64,000 bases of DNA, taken from Pseudoalteromonas sp. CO133X (lineage in GTDB: Bacteria; Pseudomonadota; Gammaproteobacteria; Enterobacterales; Alteromonadaceae). The position numbers and the translations under genes were made by a program. The stretch lies in contig SGPE01000029.1 of NCBI GenBank assembly GCA_004208945.1, positions 124,001-188,000 of the forward strand. Direction: 5' to 3'. The notes beneath the pieces are model-generated. The model ran no database searches. It worked only from the letters and a program-made list of their open reading frames with translations, and was not told where the DNA came from. Shown here in pieces: positions 6,313 to 14,954 of this stretch (position 1 is its first letter; each line of letters begins with the position of its first letter).

Positions 6313-9300
6313 ATGAAATCTTTATTTCGAAAAAGCATAGCAGCGGTTGCTGTTTCTGCTTCACTCGGTTTAGCTCTTCCTGCGTCTGCATCAGATGTTA
6401 TTGGTGCAGTACAAAACGTAGAAAATACCTCTTCTTATACAGTTAAAGTTAAAAACCCAGCAACAGGTCTGGAACGTACTTTAAATATTTCAGAAAGTGG
6501 AACGTTCCGTTTTGCATCATTACCTTCGGGTAACTACGACATCCAAGTTCTAAAAGATGGTAATGTGGTTGCAGAAGATAAAGTACGTGTATCTTTAGGT
6601 GCAAACTCTCGTGCAAACTTTGACTTGAGCAGTGTTGCTAACTCAGGTCCTGAAGTTATCCAAGTTGTTGGAGCACGAATCTCATCAATTGATTTATCAA
6701 CAGCTGACTCTGGTTTAGTTGTTACTGATGCTGAGATTGATCGCATGCCGATTAGCCGTGATTTAACTTCAGTTGCATTACTCGCACCTGGCGCAGTGAA
6801 AGGTGATGGTGCATTTGGTAACACCGCGTCATTTGGTGGTTCATCAGTTGCAGAGAATGCATGTTATATTAATGGATTAGAAGTAACCAATACACGTCAA
6901 GGTCTTGGTTGTGGTGAAGTTCCTTTTGAATTTTATGACCAATTCCAAGTAAAAACAGGTGGCTACTCAGCTAAATTTGGTCGTGCGACCGGTGGTACAA
7001 TTAATACGACAACAAAAAGTGGTACCAATGAGTGGGAGTTTTCAGCTGTAGTTCAATATCAACCAGATTCACTTCAAGAAGAAGGCTCTATTTCACGTGG
7101 TAACCAAGGTGCAGGTCAAATCTTTAGAGATGAAAGTTTAGCGTCAGATAGCAAAACTGATGTGACTTTAGCTGTTGGTGGCCCGTTAATTGAAGATACA
7201 TTATTCTTTTATGGTTTAATAAACCCTCGTGATACAGAGTCTACTTATACATGGGGTGGTGATGAATTTTCTCCAAATGATCAATATCGTAAGGAGTCAG
7301 CATCTGGCGGTGATAACCTATTCTGGGGCGGTAAACTAGATTGGGATATTACGGATAACCATCGTTTGAGCTATTTTGCATACTCAAACCGTCGTGATAT
7401 TGAACGCTCAGTTTACGGTTACAGCGATGGTGTAGTTGGTGACCGTATTGATGGTGCTATTTTAAAACGCGGTGGTGAAGCACAAAGCCTAAGTTATACA
7501 GGTATCTTAACAGATGACCTAGTAGTGACAGCTATGGCAGGTAAGATTGAAACCGAATATGAAACTCAATCTGAAAACCTTGATTGCCCAAGTGTAACTG
7601 ACTCACGTGGTACTTCAAACCCGATTACTGGCTGTGGTGCAGGCGGTAGTTTTGGTGCAAATAATGATGAAAACACACAATATCGTTTAGATGTTGAATA
7701 TGTGTGGGAAAATCATGAATTTAGTTTCGGTATCGATTACCAAGAGCGTAAGTCAGAAAGAATTAGTCAGCCTATTGGCGGTCACAGCTATGACTATCGT
7801 ACTCTAGCTGCGAATGGTAGCTGGCAAGCAGATAATGGTGCGCTTACCAATGATACTGGTGCTGCGCTTGATTATGTAGAAGATCGTATCTTTGATGGTG
7901 GTGGTAGCTTTGAGTCTGAGCTAACAGCATATTATATTGAAGATCACTGGCAGGTGACTGATGATTTTGCAGTGAAAGTGGGTTTCCGTATCGATGAGTT
8001 TGATAGCTGGGGTACAACAGGCAAGCTATTAACAAGCTTTAAAACGGATATCGCACCTCGCTTAGGCTTCACTTGGGATCCTACTGCAACGGGTGATACT
8101 AAAATTTATGGTACTTATGGTCGTTACTACTTACCAGTTGCGAATAACACGATTTTCCGTGCTGCATCTGGCGTAAGTGATATCACGACAGCTTATACTT
8201 ACACAGGTGTTGATCCAACAACCGGTGCGCCAACAGGTCTTGCGCCTTTAGCTGATTCTATTGGTAATGGCGGCCTTGCAAACTCACAGCAAGTAAGTGG
8301 TGTTCCGGTTATTCCTGAAAAAGACATTTTCCAGGCTAAAGAAGCAGACCCATTCTCTAAAGATGAATATATCCTTGGTGTACAACAAGCTATTAATGAA
8401 GAGTATACAGTAGGTGTTAAAGGTATTTATCGTGAAGTTGCAACGGCGCTTGATGATTACTGTGGCCGCTATGCATACCCATACTGCGTCATGATCAATC
8501 CGGGCTCTTCATCTAGCTGGTATAGCGATGGCTATTACTGGAATGGTACAGACTGGGGTGACTCAGACTTTAACAATGACGGTGTTCCAGATGAAGGTTC
8601 ATTAACAACGTATTCTGCTGAAACTATTGGTCTTCCAAAAGCGAACAATGAATATACAGCGGTAGAATTTAGCCTAGATTATCAAGCTGATACTATTCGT
8701 TATCAATTTGGTTATACATGGGCACGCAGTGTAGGTAACTTTGAAGGTGCTGTTAAATCAGATATCGGTCAAGCTGATGCTGGTATTACGCAAGACTTCG
8801 ATTTCCCTGCTGTAATGGATGGTTCACAAGGCTATCAGCCGAACGATCGTCGTCATACATTTAAATTCTTCGGTAGTTGGGAACCTGTTGAAAACCTGAC
8901 TGTAGGTTGGAATGCAACGTTGCAAAGTGGCCGTCCTCAAAGCTTATTTGGTCAAGGTTATCCATCAAAGGATCCTAACTTAAATGGCGGTTGGGGTGAC
9001 ACATTCTACATCTATACTAATGAGTGCCCTGACACGAATGGTGATGGTGAGTGTCAACAAGAAGAAAAAATCTATGAAAAGCACACTCGTGGTACTGCCG
9101 GACGCACACCATGGACGTTTAACCTAGATTTATCTGCAGCATATGACTTCACTGTATCAGACATTGATATGCGTGCGTCTATTAACGTATTTAACGTACT
9201 TAATAGCCAGTCAATTACGTCTGCGAATGAGCACTATGAGCAAAATGAGGGTGAAGTTAACTCTTATTATGGTTCAGCTTACTCATGGCAAACACCTCGC

Positions 9301-9333
9301 TATGTTCGTCTAGGCTTTGAAGCGCGTTTCTAA
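6313..9333 (+). CDS. Oar-like TonB-dependent outer membrane receptor
   Basis: This 1006-residue protein has a Sec signal peptide (residues 1-26, cleavage after ASA). A carboxypeptidase-regulatory-like beta domain (about 27-110) is followed by a TonB plug region (about 115-250), then a long beta-barrel ending in a C-terminal Phe (FEARF), as expected for outer membrane insertion. This Oar-type layout is common in Alteromonadales and takes up large ligands with TonB energy. Two acidic loops near residues 752 (DFNNDGVPDEG) and 907 (DTNGDGE) resemble calcium-binding loops. The start follows a GGGAAAA ribosome binding site. A strong terminator follows at 9362. The flanking repeats and sugar-enzyme remnants suggest a carbohydrate-related ligand, but the substrate cannot be read from the sequence. 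Confidence 0.88.
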   Translation: MKSLFRKSIAAVAVSASLGLALPASASDVIGAVQNVENTSSYTVKVKNPATGLERTLNISESGTFRFASLPSGNYDIQVLKDGNVVAEDKVRVSLGANSRANFDLSSVANSGPEVIQVVGARISSIDLSTADSGLVVTDAEIDRMPISRDLTSVALLAPGAVKGDGAFGNTASFGGSSVAENACYINGLEVTNTRQGLGCGEVPFEFYDQFQVKTGGYSAKFGRATGGTINTTTKSGTNEWEFSAVVQYQPDSLQEEGSISRGNQGAGQIFRDESLASDSKTDVTLAVGGPLIEDTLFFYGLINPRDTESTYTWGGDEFSPNDQYRKESASGGDNLFWGGKLDWDITDNHRLSYFAYSNRRDIERSVYGYSDGVVGDRIDGAILKRGGEAQSLSYTGILTDDLVVTAMAGKIETEYETQSENLDCPSVTDSRGTSNPITGCGAGGSFGANNDENTQYRLDVEYVWENHEFSFGIDYQERKSERISQPIGGHSYDYRTLAANGSWQADNGALTNDTGAALDYVEDRIFDGGGSFESELTAYYIEDHWQVTDDFAVKVGFRIDEFDSWGTTGKLLTSFKTDIAPRLGFTWDPTATGDTKIYGTYGRYYLPVANNTIFRAASGVSDITTAYTYTGVDPTTGAPTGLAPLADSIGNGGLANSQQVSGVPVIPEKDIFQAKEADPFSKDEYILGVQQAINEEYTVGVKGIYREVATALDDYCGRYAYPYCVMINPGSSSSWYSDGYYWNGTDWGDSDFNNDGVPDEGSLTTYSAETIGLPKANNEYTAVEFSLDYQADTIRYQFGYTWARSVGNFEGAVKSDIGQADAGITQDFDFPAVMDGSQGYQPNDRRHTFKFFGSWEPVENLTVGWNATLQSGRPQSLFGQGYPSKDPNLNGGWGDTFYIYTNECPDTNGDGECQQEEKIYEKHTRGTAGRTPWTFNLDLSAAYDFTVSDIDMRASINVFNVLNSQSITSANEHYEQNEGEVNSYYGSAYSWQTPRYVRLGFEARF

Positions 9334-9361
9334 GCAAATATTTAGTTAATGTGAGAACAGT

Positions 9362-9390
9362 AAAAAAGCCCGCAAGGGCTTTTTTTATTT
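9362..9390. terminator. Strong intrinsic terminator after the TonB receptor
   Basis: A GC-rich stem (AAAAGCCC/GGGCTTTT with loop GCAA) is flanked by A and T runs, so it can act in both directions. Confidence 0.88.
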
Positions 9391-9557
9391 TCGGCTCTAA
9401 ATTACTTCAGAAGGTGGTAATTATCATTGGGGTTTTGTCTGAAAACTTACGAGCACATTTAATCAGGATGTAGATATTAAATAAGCGTAAGAAACCGCTG
9501 TAGTCGGGATTTTATAGCAATAACACCCTCTTTTTCAGAAAGCGTTTTTTACTAAGT

Positions 9558-9920
9558 TTAGTTTATTGCCTCGCAACTCACACCTGGTAGTAGCTCGGTA
9601 GCTTTACTATCTAAATGCCGGATAAAACATTGCTTATTTTTGATCAGCAGCTCAAAGCTGTCCGGTGTGTTATTAAACCCTTTATCTTGTGATTCATGTC
9701 TTTTCATATTACCTATTACCAACACGCTATTGTTTAAAAAAGCATCTTTATCAAGGATGATTGGCTTACTGTGCATTAGTCGGGAGATTCCCTGTGCTAT
9801 GAGCTCACTTTGTGGTTCTGTAAGCTGTGCATGTTGGAGTTTTGGAGTGGGCTGCTGTGTTTGATGACTACAGCTATATAGGGCAAAGGATAAAACAAAA
9901 CAGCTAAGTTGCAATTTCAT
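9558..9920 (-). CDS. Small putative lipoprotein of unknown function
   Basis: This 120-residue protein begins with a lipoprotein-type signal peptide. The candidate lipobox LYSC puts the lipidated cysteine at residue 17. It is followed by a polar Gln/Pro-rich linker and a globular part with two cysteines (QCFIRH and VSCEAIN). The ATG at 9920 has an AGGAGC ribosome binding site. It lies 44 bp downstream of the amidohydrolase gene and is probably its last operon partner. Residues from about 44 on are duplicated in the degraded copy at 5418-5650. I do not recognise the family. Confidence 0.7.
   Translation of the reverse strand: MKLQLSCFVLSFALYSCSHQTQQPTPKLQHAQLTEPQSELIAQGISRLMHSKPIILDKDAFLNNSVLVIGNMKRHESQDKGFNNTPDSFELLIKNKQCFIRHLDSKATELLPGVSCEAIN
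9586..9790. repeat. 205-bp direct repeat, right copy (partner 5446-5650)
   Basis: This copy lies inside the intact lipoprotein gene and differs from 5446-5650 at 9701 and 9753 only. Confidence 0.93.
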
Positions 9921-9964
9921 AGGGGCTCCTAACGAGCAAGACTTCCTTTATGTATAGTTAGTCT

Positions 9965-10807
9965 TTAACTAATTTGATAGATATAACGGCTATTTTTGTT
10001 GCTTAGCTGTTGCCAAATGTGATGTGTATCACACAATGAAAAATAGTGCTGCCAACAACTGTTGTAGTCTACGTCAATTTGGCAAACAGGGAAATTACTG
10101 GCAAACATAATACGTTGCTCACCAAAGTAATTTAGTAAATTCTTAAGAAGCCATCGATGCGTGTCTTTACTCAATGAGCTAAATTCTAGTCCTGAAAATT
10201 TAATAGCAATATTACTGCAGCGGCTGAGTTTAATGATTGCTTCAAGCCATCTTTGCTCATCACTAATAAAGCCTAAATGATTAATCACTACACGTAATGA
10301 GGGAAGAGCCTGGCAGTATGTAATGAGCTGTTCGGTTACTACATGGTTTTCAATTTCAAATTGGGCTTCAAACAGTAAGTTTTCGGCTGCTAGATAGGCA
10401 AGATTTTCAAGGCTATTTGGTGCACGTAATCGCCTTGCATCATCACCTTCGGTAATATCACGAATACCAACAAGCGTTGGTTGCCTAAGCTCAGTTATTG
10501 CGTTTATAAACTGGCTATCAGGGGCATCAATCTGACTATAGCTAATCGCTCTATAAGCAATATCTTTTAAATGTGTTGCAAGCCAATTAAGCTCATTCAC
10601 TGGCGCTTGGTTATCAAAGCCAGCTTCAATATGCACCAGCGCTTCTAGCTCAAATGAACAGGCTGATTGCAGTTGCCCTACAGTAACAGGTGCTTTTATT
10701 TGTGTAAGGTTAGGCCACGCAGGGGGGCGTTCGCCTTGTAGCCAAGTGTATTGACCCTCGCTGAGGTTAAAAAAGTGCACATGGGGGTCAATAATTTTGT
10801 CGCTCAT
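9965..10807 (-). CDS. COG3618-type amidohydrolase (lactonase-like, fuconolactonase family)
   Basis: This 280-residue cytoplasmic TIM-barrel hydrolase has the N-terminal metal motif DPHVH (residues 7-11) and a late VINHLGF segment. In the strand usually written GSDWPV it reads ASNFPV, so Asn replaces the typical Asp, as I believe happens in one subgroup of this family. Members include L-fuconolactonase and other sugar lactone hydrolases. The start codon overlaps the stop of the SDR gene (ATGA), so the two are translationally coupled, and a dehydrogenase followed by a lactonase fits oxidation of a sugar through its lactone. The actual sugar is not determined. A fragment of a paralog lies at 5651-5746. 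Confidence 0.8.
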   Translation of the reverse strand: MSDKIIDPHVHFFNLSEGQYTWLQGERPPAWPNLTQIKAPVTVGQLQSACSFELEALVHIEAGFDNQAPVNELNWLATHLKDIAYRAISYSQIDAPDSQFINAITELRQPTLVGIRDITEGDDARRLRAPNSLENLAYLAAENLLFEAQFEIENHVVTEQLITYCQALPSLRVVINHLGFISDEQRWLEAIIKLSRCSNIAIKFSGLEFSSLSKDTHRWLLKNLLNYFGEQRIMFASNFPVCQIDVDYNSCWQHYFSLCDTHHIWQQLSNKNSRYIYQIS

Positions 10808-11532
10808 TGCGTGGTGTACCCACCATCAATGCTTTGTAAGCTGCCAGTAATAAAGCTCGCTTCAGGGCTTATTAAAAAGTTTATCAAAGCAGCTATTTCT
10901 TCAGGCTGCCCTAAACGGTTTAAAGGTTGCAATGCAGCTTCTTCGGCAACAATGTCAGCTTTATTAGCGCCGCTTCTTTGGCAGTAAGCATCAATCGCGT
11001 TATGAAATAATGGGGTTTCAATAGTGCCTGGGCAAACTGCATTTGCGCGAATATTAAACGCGGCATAATCCAGCGCAGTGGTTTTTGCCATGGAAGCTAG
11101 CGCGTGCTTGGTTAGGTTATAAGCAAACGAGTTTGGTTTGCCGATAATCGCCTGATCAGAGGCAACCAATACGATGCTACCCCCTTGCTGGCTTTTCATG
11201 CTAGGTAATACAGCTTGAATTGCAGCATAGGCACCTTTCACATTGAGCGCAAAAAGGGCATCAAACGTTGCTTCATCGGTGTTTTCAATGTTGGCACTTA
11301 AATGGCGACCTGCGTTTGATATTAACGCATCAACTCGGCCTGTTTCTGCAATTATTTCGCTAATCACAGATTTAACTTGCAGAGCATCACTGACATCACA
11401 GTGGCGATAGTTGCCCTCTGATGGCGTGATATCTAAGTTATAAACTGTGTATGCTTCGCGCTCTAAGCGCTCAACAACCGCTTTGCCTATGCCTTTACTG
11501 CCACCAGTGACAATTGCAACGTTTGTCATCAT
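10804..11532 (-). CDS. Short-chain dehydrogenase/reductase (SDR), possibly sugar dehydrogenase
   Basis: This 242-residue protein is a classical SDR. It has the NAD(P)-binding TGGSKGIG near the N-terminus, the SNAG motif, and the catalytic YNLTK Tyr-Lys pair, followed by CPGTIETPL. The last residues (SIDGGYTTQ) are typical of the family. It overlaps the amidohydrolase gene by 4 bp and starts 6 bp after slyD, so it lies within an operon. Pairing with a lactone-hydrolase relative suggests a sugar 1-dehydrogenase or a 2-keto-3-deoxy-sugar-acid dehydrogenase, as in the oxidative L-fucose route. The substrate is inference. Confidence 0.85.
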   Translation of the reverse strand: MMTNVAIVTGGSKGIGKAVVERLEREAYTVYNLDITPSEGNYRHCDVSDALQVKSVISEIIAETGRVDALISNAGRHLSANIENTDEATFDALFALNVKGAYAAIQAVLPSMKSQQGGSIVLVASDQAIIGKPNSFAYNLTKHALASMAKTTALDYAAFNIRANAVCPGTIETPLFHNAIDAYCQRSGANKADIVAEEAALQPLNRLGQPEEIAALINFLISPEASFITGSLQSIDGGYTTQ

Positions 11533-11538
11533 TTACCC

Positions 11539-12027
11539 TTAGTGGCTGTGGCCACAACCGCCTTCACCGTGCACGTGGCCGTGTGATAACTCTTCGGCTG
11601 TTGCTTGGCGAACATTGATCACTTCAACATCAAATGTCAGTGTTTTGCCAGCAAAAGGGTGGTTTAAGTCACAATCCGCATTAAAGCGACCTACTTTCAC
11701 GATAGTCACTTGGTGGCGACCTTGGTTTGAATGCACGATTGCAGTCATACCTGGCTTCCACACTTTTGTGTTGCCTTGTAAGTGCTTAAGTGGGATGCGT
11801 TGGATTAGGTTATCAACGCGTTCGCCGTAAGACTCGCTAGGCTCAAGTGTTACGCTAAAGTTATCACCAGCTGCCTTACCTTCAAGGGCTTTTTCAAGAC
11901 CTGGAAGCATGCCCTCAGTACCATGGATATATGAAAGCGGCTCGCCATCTTTACTTGATTCGATTTGCTCGCCTGCTTCACTTAATGTGTAGTGAAACTC
12001 AACCGCTGAGTCTTTGCTGATTTGCAT
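11539..12027 (-). CDS. slyD: FKBP-type peptidyl-prolyl isomerase SlyD
   Basis: This 162-residue cytoplasmic folding helper catalyses proline isomerisation. It carries the FKBP start (AVEFHYTLSEAGE), the inserted chaperone flap and a C-terminal His-rich tail (HGHVHGEGGCGHSH). In SlyD that tail binds nickel and other metals and supports hydrogenase maturation. The tail is short and has only one cysteine. The ATG at 12027 follows an AAAGAG ribosome binding site. It is 63 bp after mltD and 6 bp before the SDR gene, so a folding helper sits in the middle of a cell-wall and sugar-enzyme gene string. Confidence 0.92.
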   Translation of the reverse strand: MQISKDSAVEFHYTLSEAGEQIESSKDGEPLSYIHGTEGMLPGLEKALEGKAAGDNFSVTLEPSESYGERVDNLIQRIPLKHLQGNTKVWKPGMTAIVHSNQGRHQVTIVKVGRFNADCDLNHPFAGKTLTFDVEVINVRQATAEELSHGHVHGEGGCGHSH

Positions 12028-12090
12028 GTTTTTACTCTTTAGAATTTAAATATAAATGCCGATTTTACGCTAACCGCTTTGGCTGAGCAA

Positions 12091-13572
12091 TCAAGGCTTT
12101 TTTAAAGAGCTTTCGATACCCGACAGTATCGTCTCGCTCGCTGGTGTATTATGTTTTGTGGGCTCGGCTTGTGGCAAATGTAATGTCAAAATCGTGCCTG
12201 GCTTTAATACGCTTGTTGCATTTAACTTATTCCACATCGCGACATCCTTGTGGGGGACATCATAGAGCCGGCTAATGCTCCAAATAGAGTCACCGGGTTT
12301 GACTTGGTAATCAACGGCAATAGTGGGGATTGTTGGTTCATTTTGCTCTAAGTAAGGACTAATTTTATAATCGACCAACAAGGACTTTTGTATTGTCTGT
12401 GGTTTATTTAAATGGAGCTGTTCACCAACTTTGATTAGGTTTGAGGCTTTATTATTTAATTTTTTCAGTGCCTCGACTGACATGCTAAAGCGTCGTGCAA
12501 TACTGTATAAAGTATCGTCTTTTTGTACGGTGTATTGGCCTGCAAAGTTATTACGGAATAGTTTGCTCTGTAGTATAGTTTGCTGCTCCATTGGGAGTAA
12601 TAAAGTATGTGGGCCATTCGGCGAACTTTGGTTTTTTAAGTAACCAGGGTTAAGTTTGTGCAATTGACTGCGGCCGATTCCTGATAGGTTTGCAATCACA
12701 GAAAACTCAAATTGTTGGCCAACATTAAATTCAGTTGTGAGTGGTTTATTTACCAGTTTTGGGCGCTTAAAGCCTTTTTCGGGATGCCTTACTAAGTAGC
12801 TGAGGGCTAATAATTTGGGTATATAGTCTGCGGTTTCTTTTGGTAATGAGAGCGACCAGTAATCTGTTTTTTTTCCTCTTTTTTGATTGTCTTTAATGGC
12901 CTTCTTTACTCGACCCTCACCACTGTTATAGGCTGCTAATGCATGAAGCCAATTACCATTAAAGCGCTTGTGTAGGTAGCTTAAGTAAGCGAGTGCAGCA
13001 TCGGTTGAAGCTAAAATATCTTGACGACCATCATACCATTGGTCGCTTTGCACACCGAAATGATAGGCTGTTGCGCCTACCAATTGCCATATTCCCACAG
13101 CATGTTCTGAAGAGCGAACTGTAGGTCTAAAATCACTTTCAACAAAGGGTAACAGTGCAAGCTCCATAGGGAGGTTCTGCTTTTCGACACGTTTAACAAT
13201 GTGATAAAGATAAGGAGCGGCTCTACGGTTTACTGTTTCGAGATACTCAGGCTGTTTTAAATACCACTTTAAACGCGCAGTAGTCTGTTTATTGGTCTGA
13301 AAAACCAAAGAAAGATTATTTGCTATATGTTGCCATAAGTCATCTGAAGTTGGCTTAGAGGCAGTTACTTTGGGTGACGGTAGCGCGGCAGTGGGTGAAG
13401 CATCTAATTGCTCACTGGTTTTTTCTTGATAGCTTAAGTTAGGCTCAAAGTGGTTAAAGATCTTTGGCTTATCATCTTGATTTTGTGGCGATTCTTTCTT
13501 AGTGGTTTGGCATCCTTGTAAACTAATAAATATGCACAGCAATAGAAAATATTTCAAACGTAGTAGAGCCAT
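12091..13572 (-). CDS. mltD: Membrane-bound lytic murein transglycosylase D with two LysM repeats
   Basis: This 493-residue lipoprotein (lipobox LQGC) cleaves peptidoglycan glycan strands from the outer membrane. The SLT catalytic domain (about 110-240) has the catalytic Glu in FVESDF, followed by AVGIWQL and AYNSGEGRV. Two LysM peptidoglycan-binding repeats follow, starting at YTVQKDDTL (about 346-388) and YQVKPGDSI (about 424-468). The upstream metallo-beta-lactamase-fold gene ends 28 bp before it, so the two probably share a transcript. I see no clear ribosome binding site for the ATG, which suggests coupling. Confidence 0.93.
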   Translation of the reverse strand: MALLRLKYFLLLCIFISLQGCQTTKKESPQNQDDKPKIFNHFEPNLSYQEKTSEQLDASPTAALPSPKVTASKPTSDDLWQHIANNLSLVFQTNKQTTARLKWYLKQPEYLETVNRRAAPYLYHIVKRVEKQNLPMELALLPFVESDFRPTVRSSEHAVGIWQLVGATAYHFGVQSDQWYDGRQDILASTDAALAYLSYLHKRFNGNWLHALAAYNSGEGRVKKAIKDNQKRGKKTDYWSLSLPKETADYIPKLLALSYLVRHPEKGFKRPKLVNKPLTTEFNVGQQFEFSVIANLSGIGRSQLHKLNPGYLKNQSSPNGPHTLLLPMEQQTILQSKLFRNNFAGQYTVQKDDTLYSIARRFSMSVEALKKLNNKASNLIKVGEQLHLNKPQTIQKSLLVDYKISPYLEQNEPTIPTIAVDYQVKPGDSIWSISRLYDVPHKDVAMWNKLNATSVLKPGTILTLHLPQAEPTKHNTPASETILSGIESSLKKP

Positions 13573-13600
13573 ATAATAAAATCCCTTTATTATTTTAGCG

Positions 13601-14602
13601 CTATTTTGAAGTTTTAGCCTGCTTTAGTCCAGCCTCAAGAAACATATTAAATGCACGTTCGCCAATTTCGTCGCTCTGATAGCTTTGTTTTATGGTTATA
13701 GGGAATGTTGTTATTAACTCTTCTACGGGGGCATTCGGCTGAGCTTTTACCTGCTCTTCAATCGTACTTAAAAATGCTATTGGTTTTGCAAGCATCGCGG
13801 GTGTGAGCTTTTCGCCATGGCCAGGTAAAATGGTTGTGATGGTTTTACTTTGCGCAAGCTGTGTGAGCGCGTTAAGCCATGGCACTAGTTGTCCATGACC
13901 TGGATAGGGCAGGCTATCAACCATATCGCCACCCAATAAAATTTGGCCATTATCAGCAAGTAAGGTTAAATCACCATATGTATGCGCGTGATAGGGTTCA
14001 ATGGTAACTGGGTAATTGCCTAGATCAAGCTTGGTTTGTTCGGAGATGATAAGTGCGGGCTCTTTAAGCGATAACTCACGCCAGCGTAGCAAACGCTGTT
14101 TCGCAAGTGTTAACTTTTCTCGCCATGTGTGCTGTTGTTCCTTGGGCAGATTAGCAAGGCGTTGGTAGCTAAGCTCAATACTTTTTTCATAGCTATCGAG
14201 TTTATCAGTAAACGCACGTTGTACATGTGCAAAGTTTTTTGCAACCTGTTGATGAACAACGAGCTTTGCTTTGGGAAATTGGGCTTGCAGTACGGCCATG
14301 CCAAGAAGATGGTCGTCATGATAATGGCTGCCAACCAAATAACATAAAGGTGTTTTCAAGCGCTGTTTGAGGGTGCTGGCTAGTTGCTCTACCGCTGCAA
14401 AGTCGCCACTGGCATCGAACATTAACGCACACTCTTTTCCTTCGATAAGAACTTGGTTCGAATCGTAAAAGCGTAGCTTAGCTTGTTGCTCTAAAAATTG
14501 AATTTCTGGTGTAATGGTATGCCAAGTAACATTAGCATTCACGGTAAAACAGACAGAAAATAAAGCAGTTATAATTCCTTTTAGAAAAGCACGTGTACGC
14601 AT
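13601..14602 (-). CDS. Periplasmic metallo-beta-lactamase-fold hydrolase
   Basis: This 333-residue protein has an N-terminal signal peptide (about residues 1-23, ending VNA-N) and the zinc-binding motif HYHDDH at 93-98. Further ligands are probably the His in PYHAHTYGD, the Asp in GGDMVD and the His in LPGHGE. The fold covers beta-lactamases, glyoxalase II and many other hydrolases. In E. coli mltD is next to gloB, a cytoplasmic member of this fold, but this protein is exported and is not GloB. A role in antibiotic resistance cannot be claimed, and the substrate is unknown. Confidence 0.8.
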   Translation of the reverse strand: MRTRAFLKGIITALFSVCFTVNANVTWHTITPEIQFLEQQAKLRFYDSNQVLIEGKECALMFDASGDFAAVEQLASTLKQRLKTPLCYLVGSHYHDDHLLGMAVLQAQFPKAKLVVHQQVAKNFAHVQRAFTDKLDSYEKSIELSYQRLANLPKEQQHTWREKLTLAKQRLLRWRELSLKEPALIISEQTKLDLGNYPVTIEPYHAHTYGDLTLLADNGQILLGGDMVDSLPYPGHGQLVPWLNALTQLAQSKTITTILPGHGEKLTPAMLAKPIAFLSTIEEQVKAQPNAPVEELITTFPITIKQSYQSDEIGERAFNMFLEAGLKQAKTSK

Positions 14603-14643
14603 TGTTAATTCGCTTGTTTATTATTCGAATGGAGAGTGTAAAC

Positions 14644-14668
14644 AAAAAAGCGCGAAATGCGCTTTTTT
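14644..14668. terminator. Bidirectional terminator after zapA
   Basis: AAAAAAGCGC and GCGCTTTTTT form a perfect 10-bp stem with a 5-base loop. It overlaps the zapA stop codon and separates zapA from the metallo-hydrolase gene. Confidence 0.88.
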
Positions 14669-14954
14669 AAGGATCTAAATGTTGGCTTAGCTTATCGATT
14701 AATGAGTCATGCTGTTGCTCTTGTTTTGCTTGTTGCGATCTGACTTCGAGCAACTCATGACTTAAGTGCAACGCGGCCATTAATAAGGCTTTTTGTTCGT
14801 TACGAACAGCAGAGCGTTGCTTCATTTGTTCCACTAAGTCATTTAAATGTTGAGCTGCACCAATGAGCGCTTTTTCCTGCCCTTCAGGACAAGAAAACTC
14901 ATGCTCTTTGCCAAGTAGCTCGACTGTGACACGCTGACTTTGTGGAGTGGCCAT
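14667..14954 (-). CDS. zapA: Cell division protein ZapA
   Basis: This 95-residue cytoplasmic protein bundles FtsZ filaments at midcell. The N-terminus is the typical ZapA beta-strand region (VTVELLGKEHEFSCPEGQE), and a coiled coil follows (about residues 30-90). The start overlaps the last base of the upstream coiled-coil gene, so translation is coupled. The 6S RNA gene found after zapA in many gammaproteobacteria is not here: the downstream gap is too short and contains only a terminator. Confidence 0.9.
   Translation of the reverse strand: MATPQSQRVTVELLGKEHEFSCPEGQEKALIGAAQHLNDLVEQMKQRSAVRNEQKALLMAALHLSHELLEVRSQQAKQEQQHDSLIDKLSQHLDP

Noticed and set aside
14451..14470. TTCGAATC motif resembling a tRNA T-loop
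   Set aside because: It lies within the metallo-hydrolase coding region and no acceptor or anticodon stems surround it.
13601..14602. Calling the metallo-hydrolase a beta-lactamase or GloB
   Set aside because: The zinc motif defines the fold only; the signal peptide argues against GloB and nothing specific supports beta-lactamase activity.
14602..14667. Possible 6S RNA gene after zapA
   Set aside because: The gap is only about 65 bp and consists of a terminator, so 6S RNA is not here.
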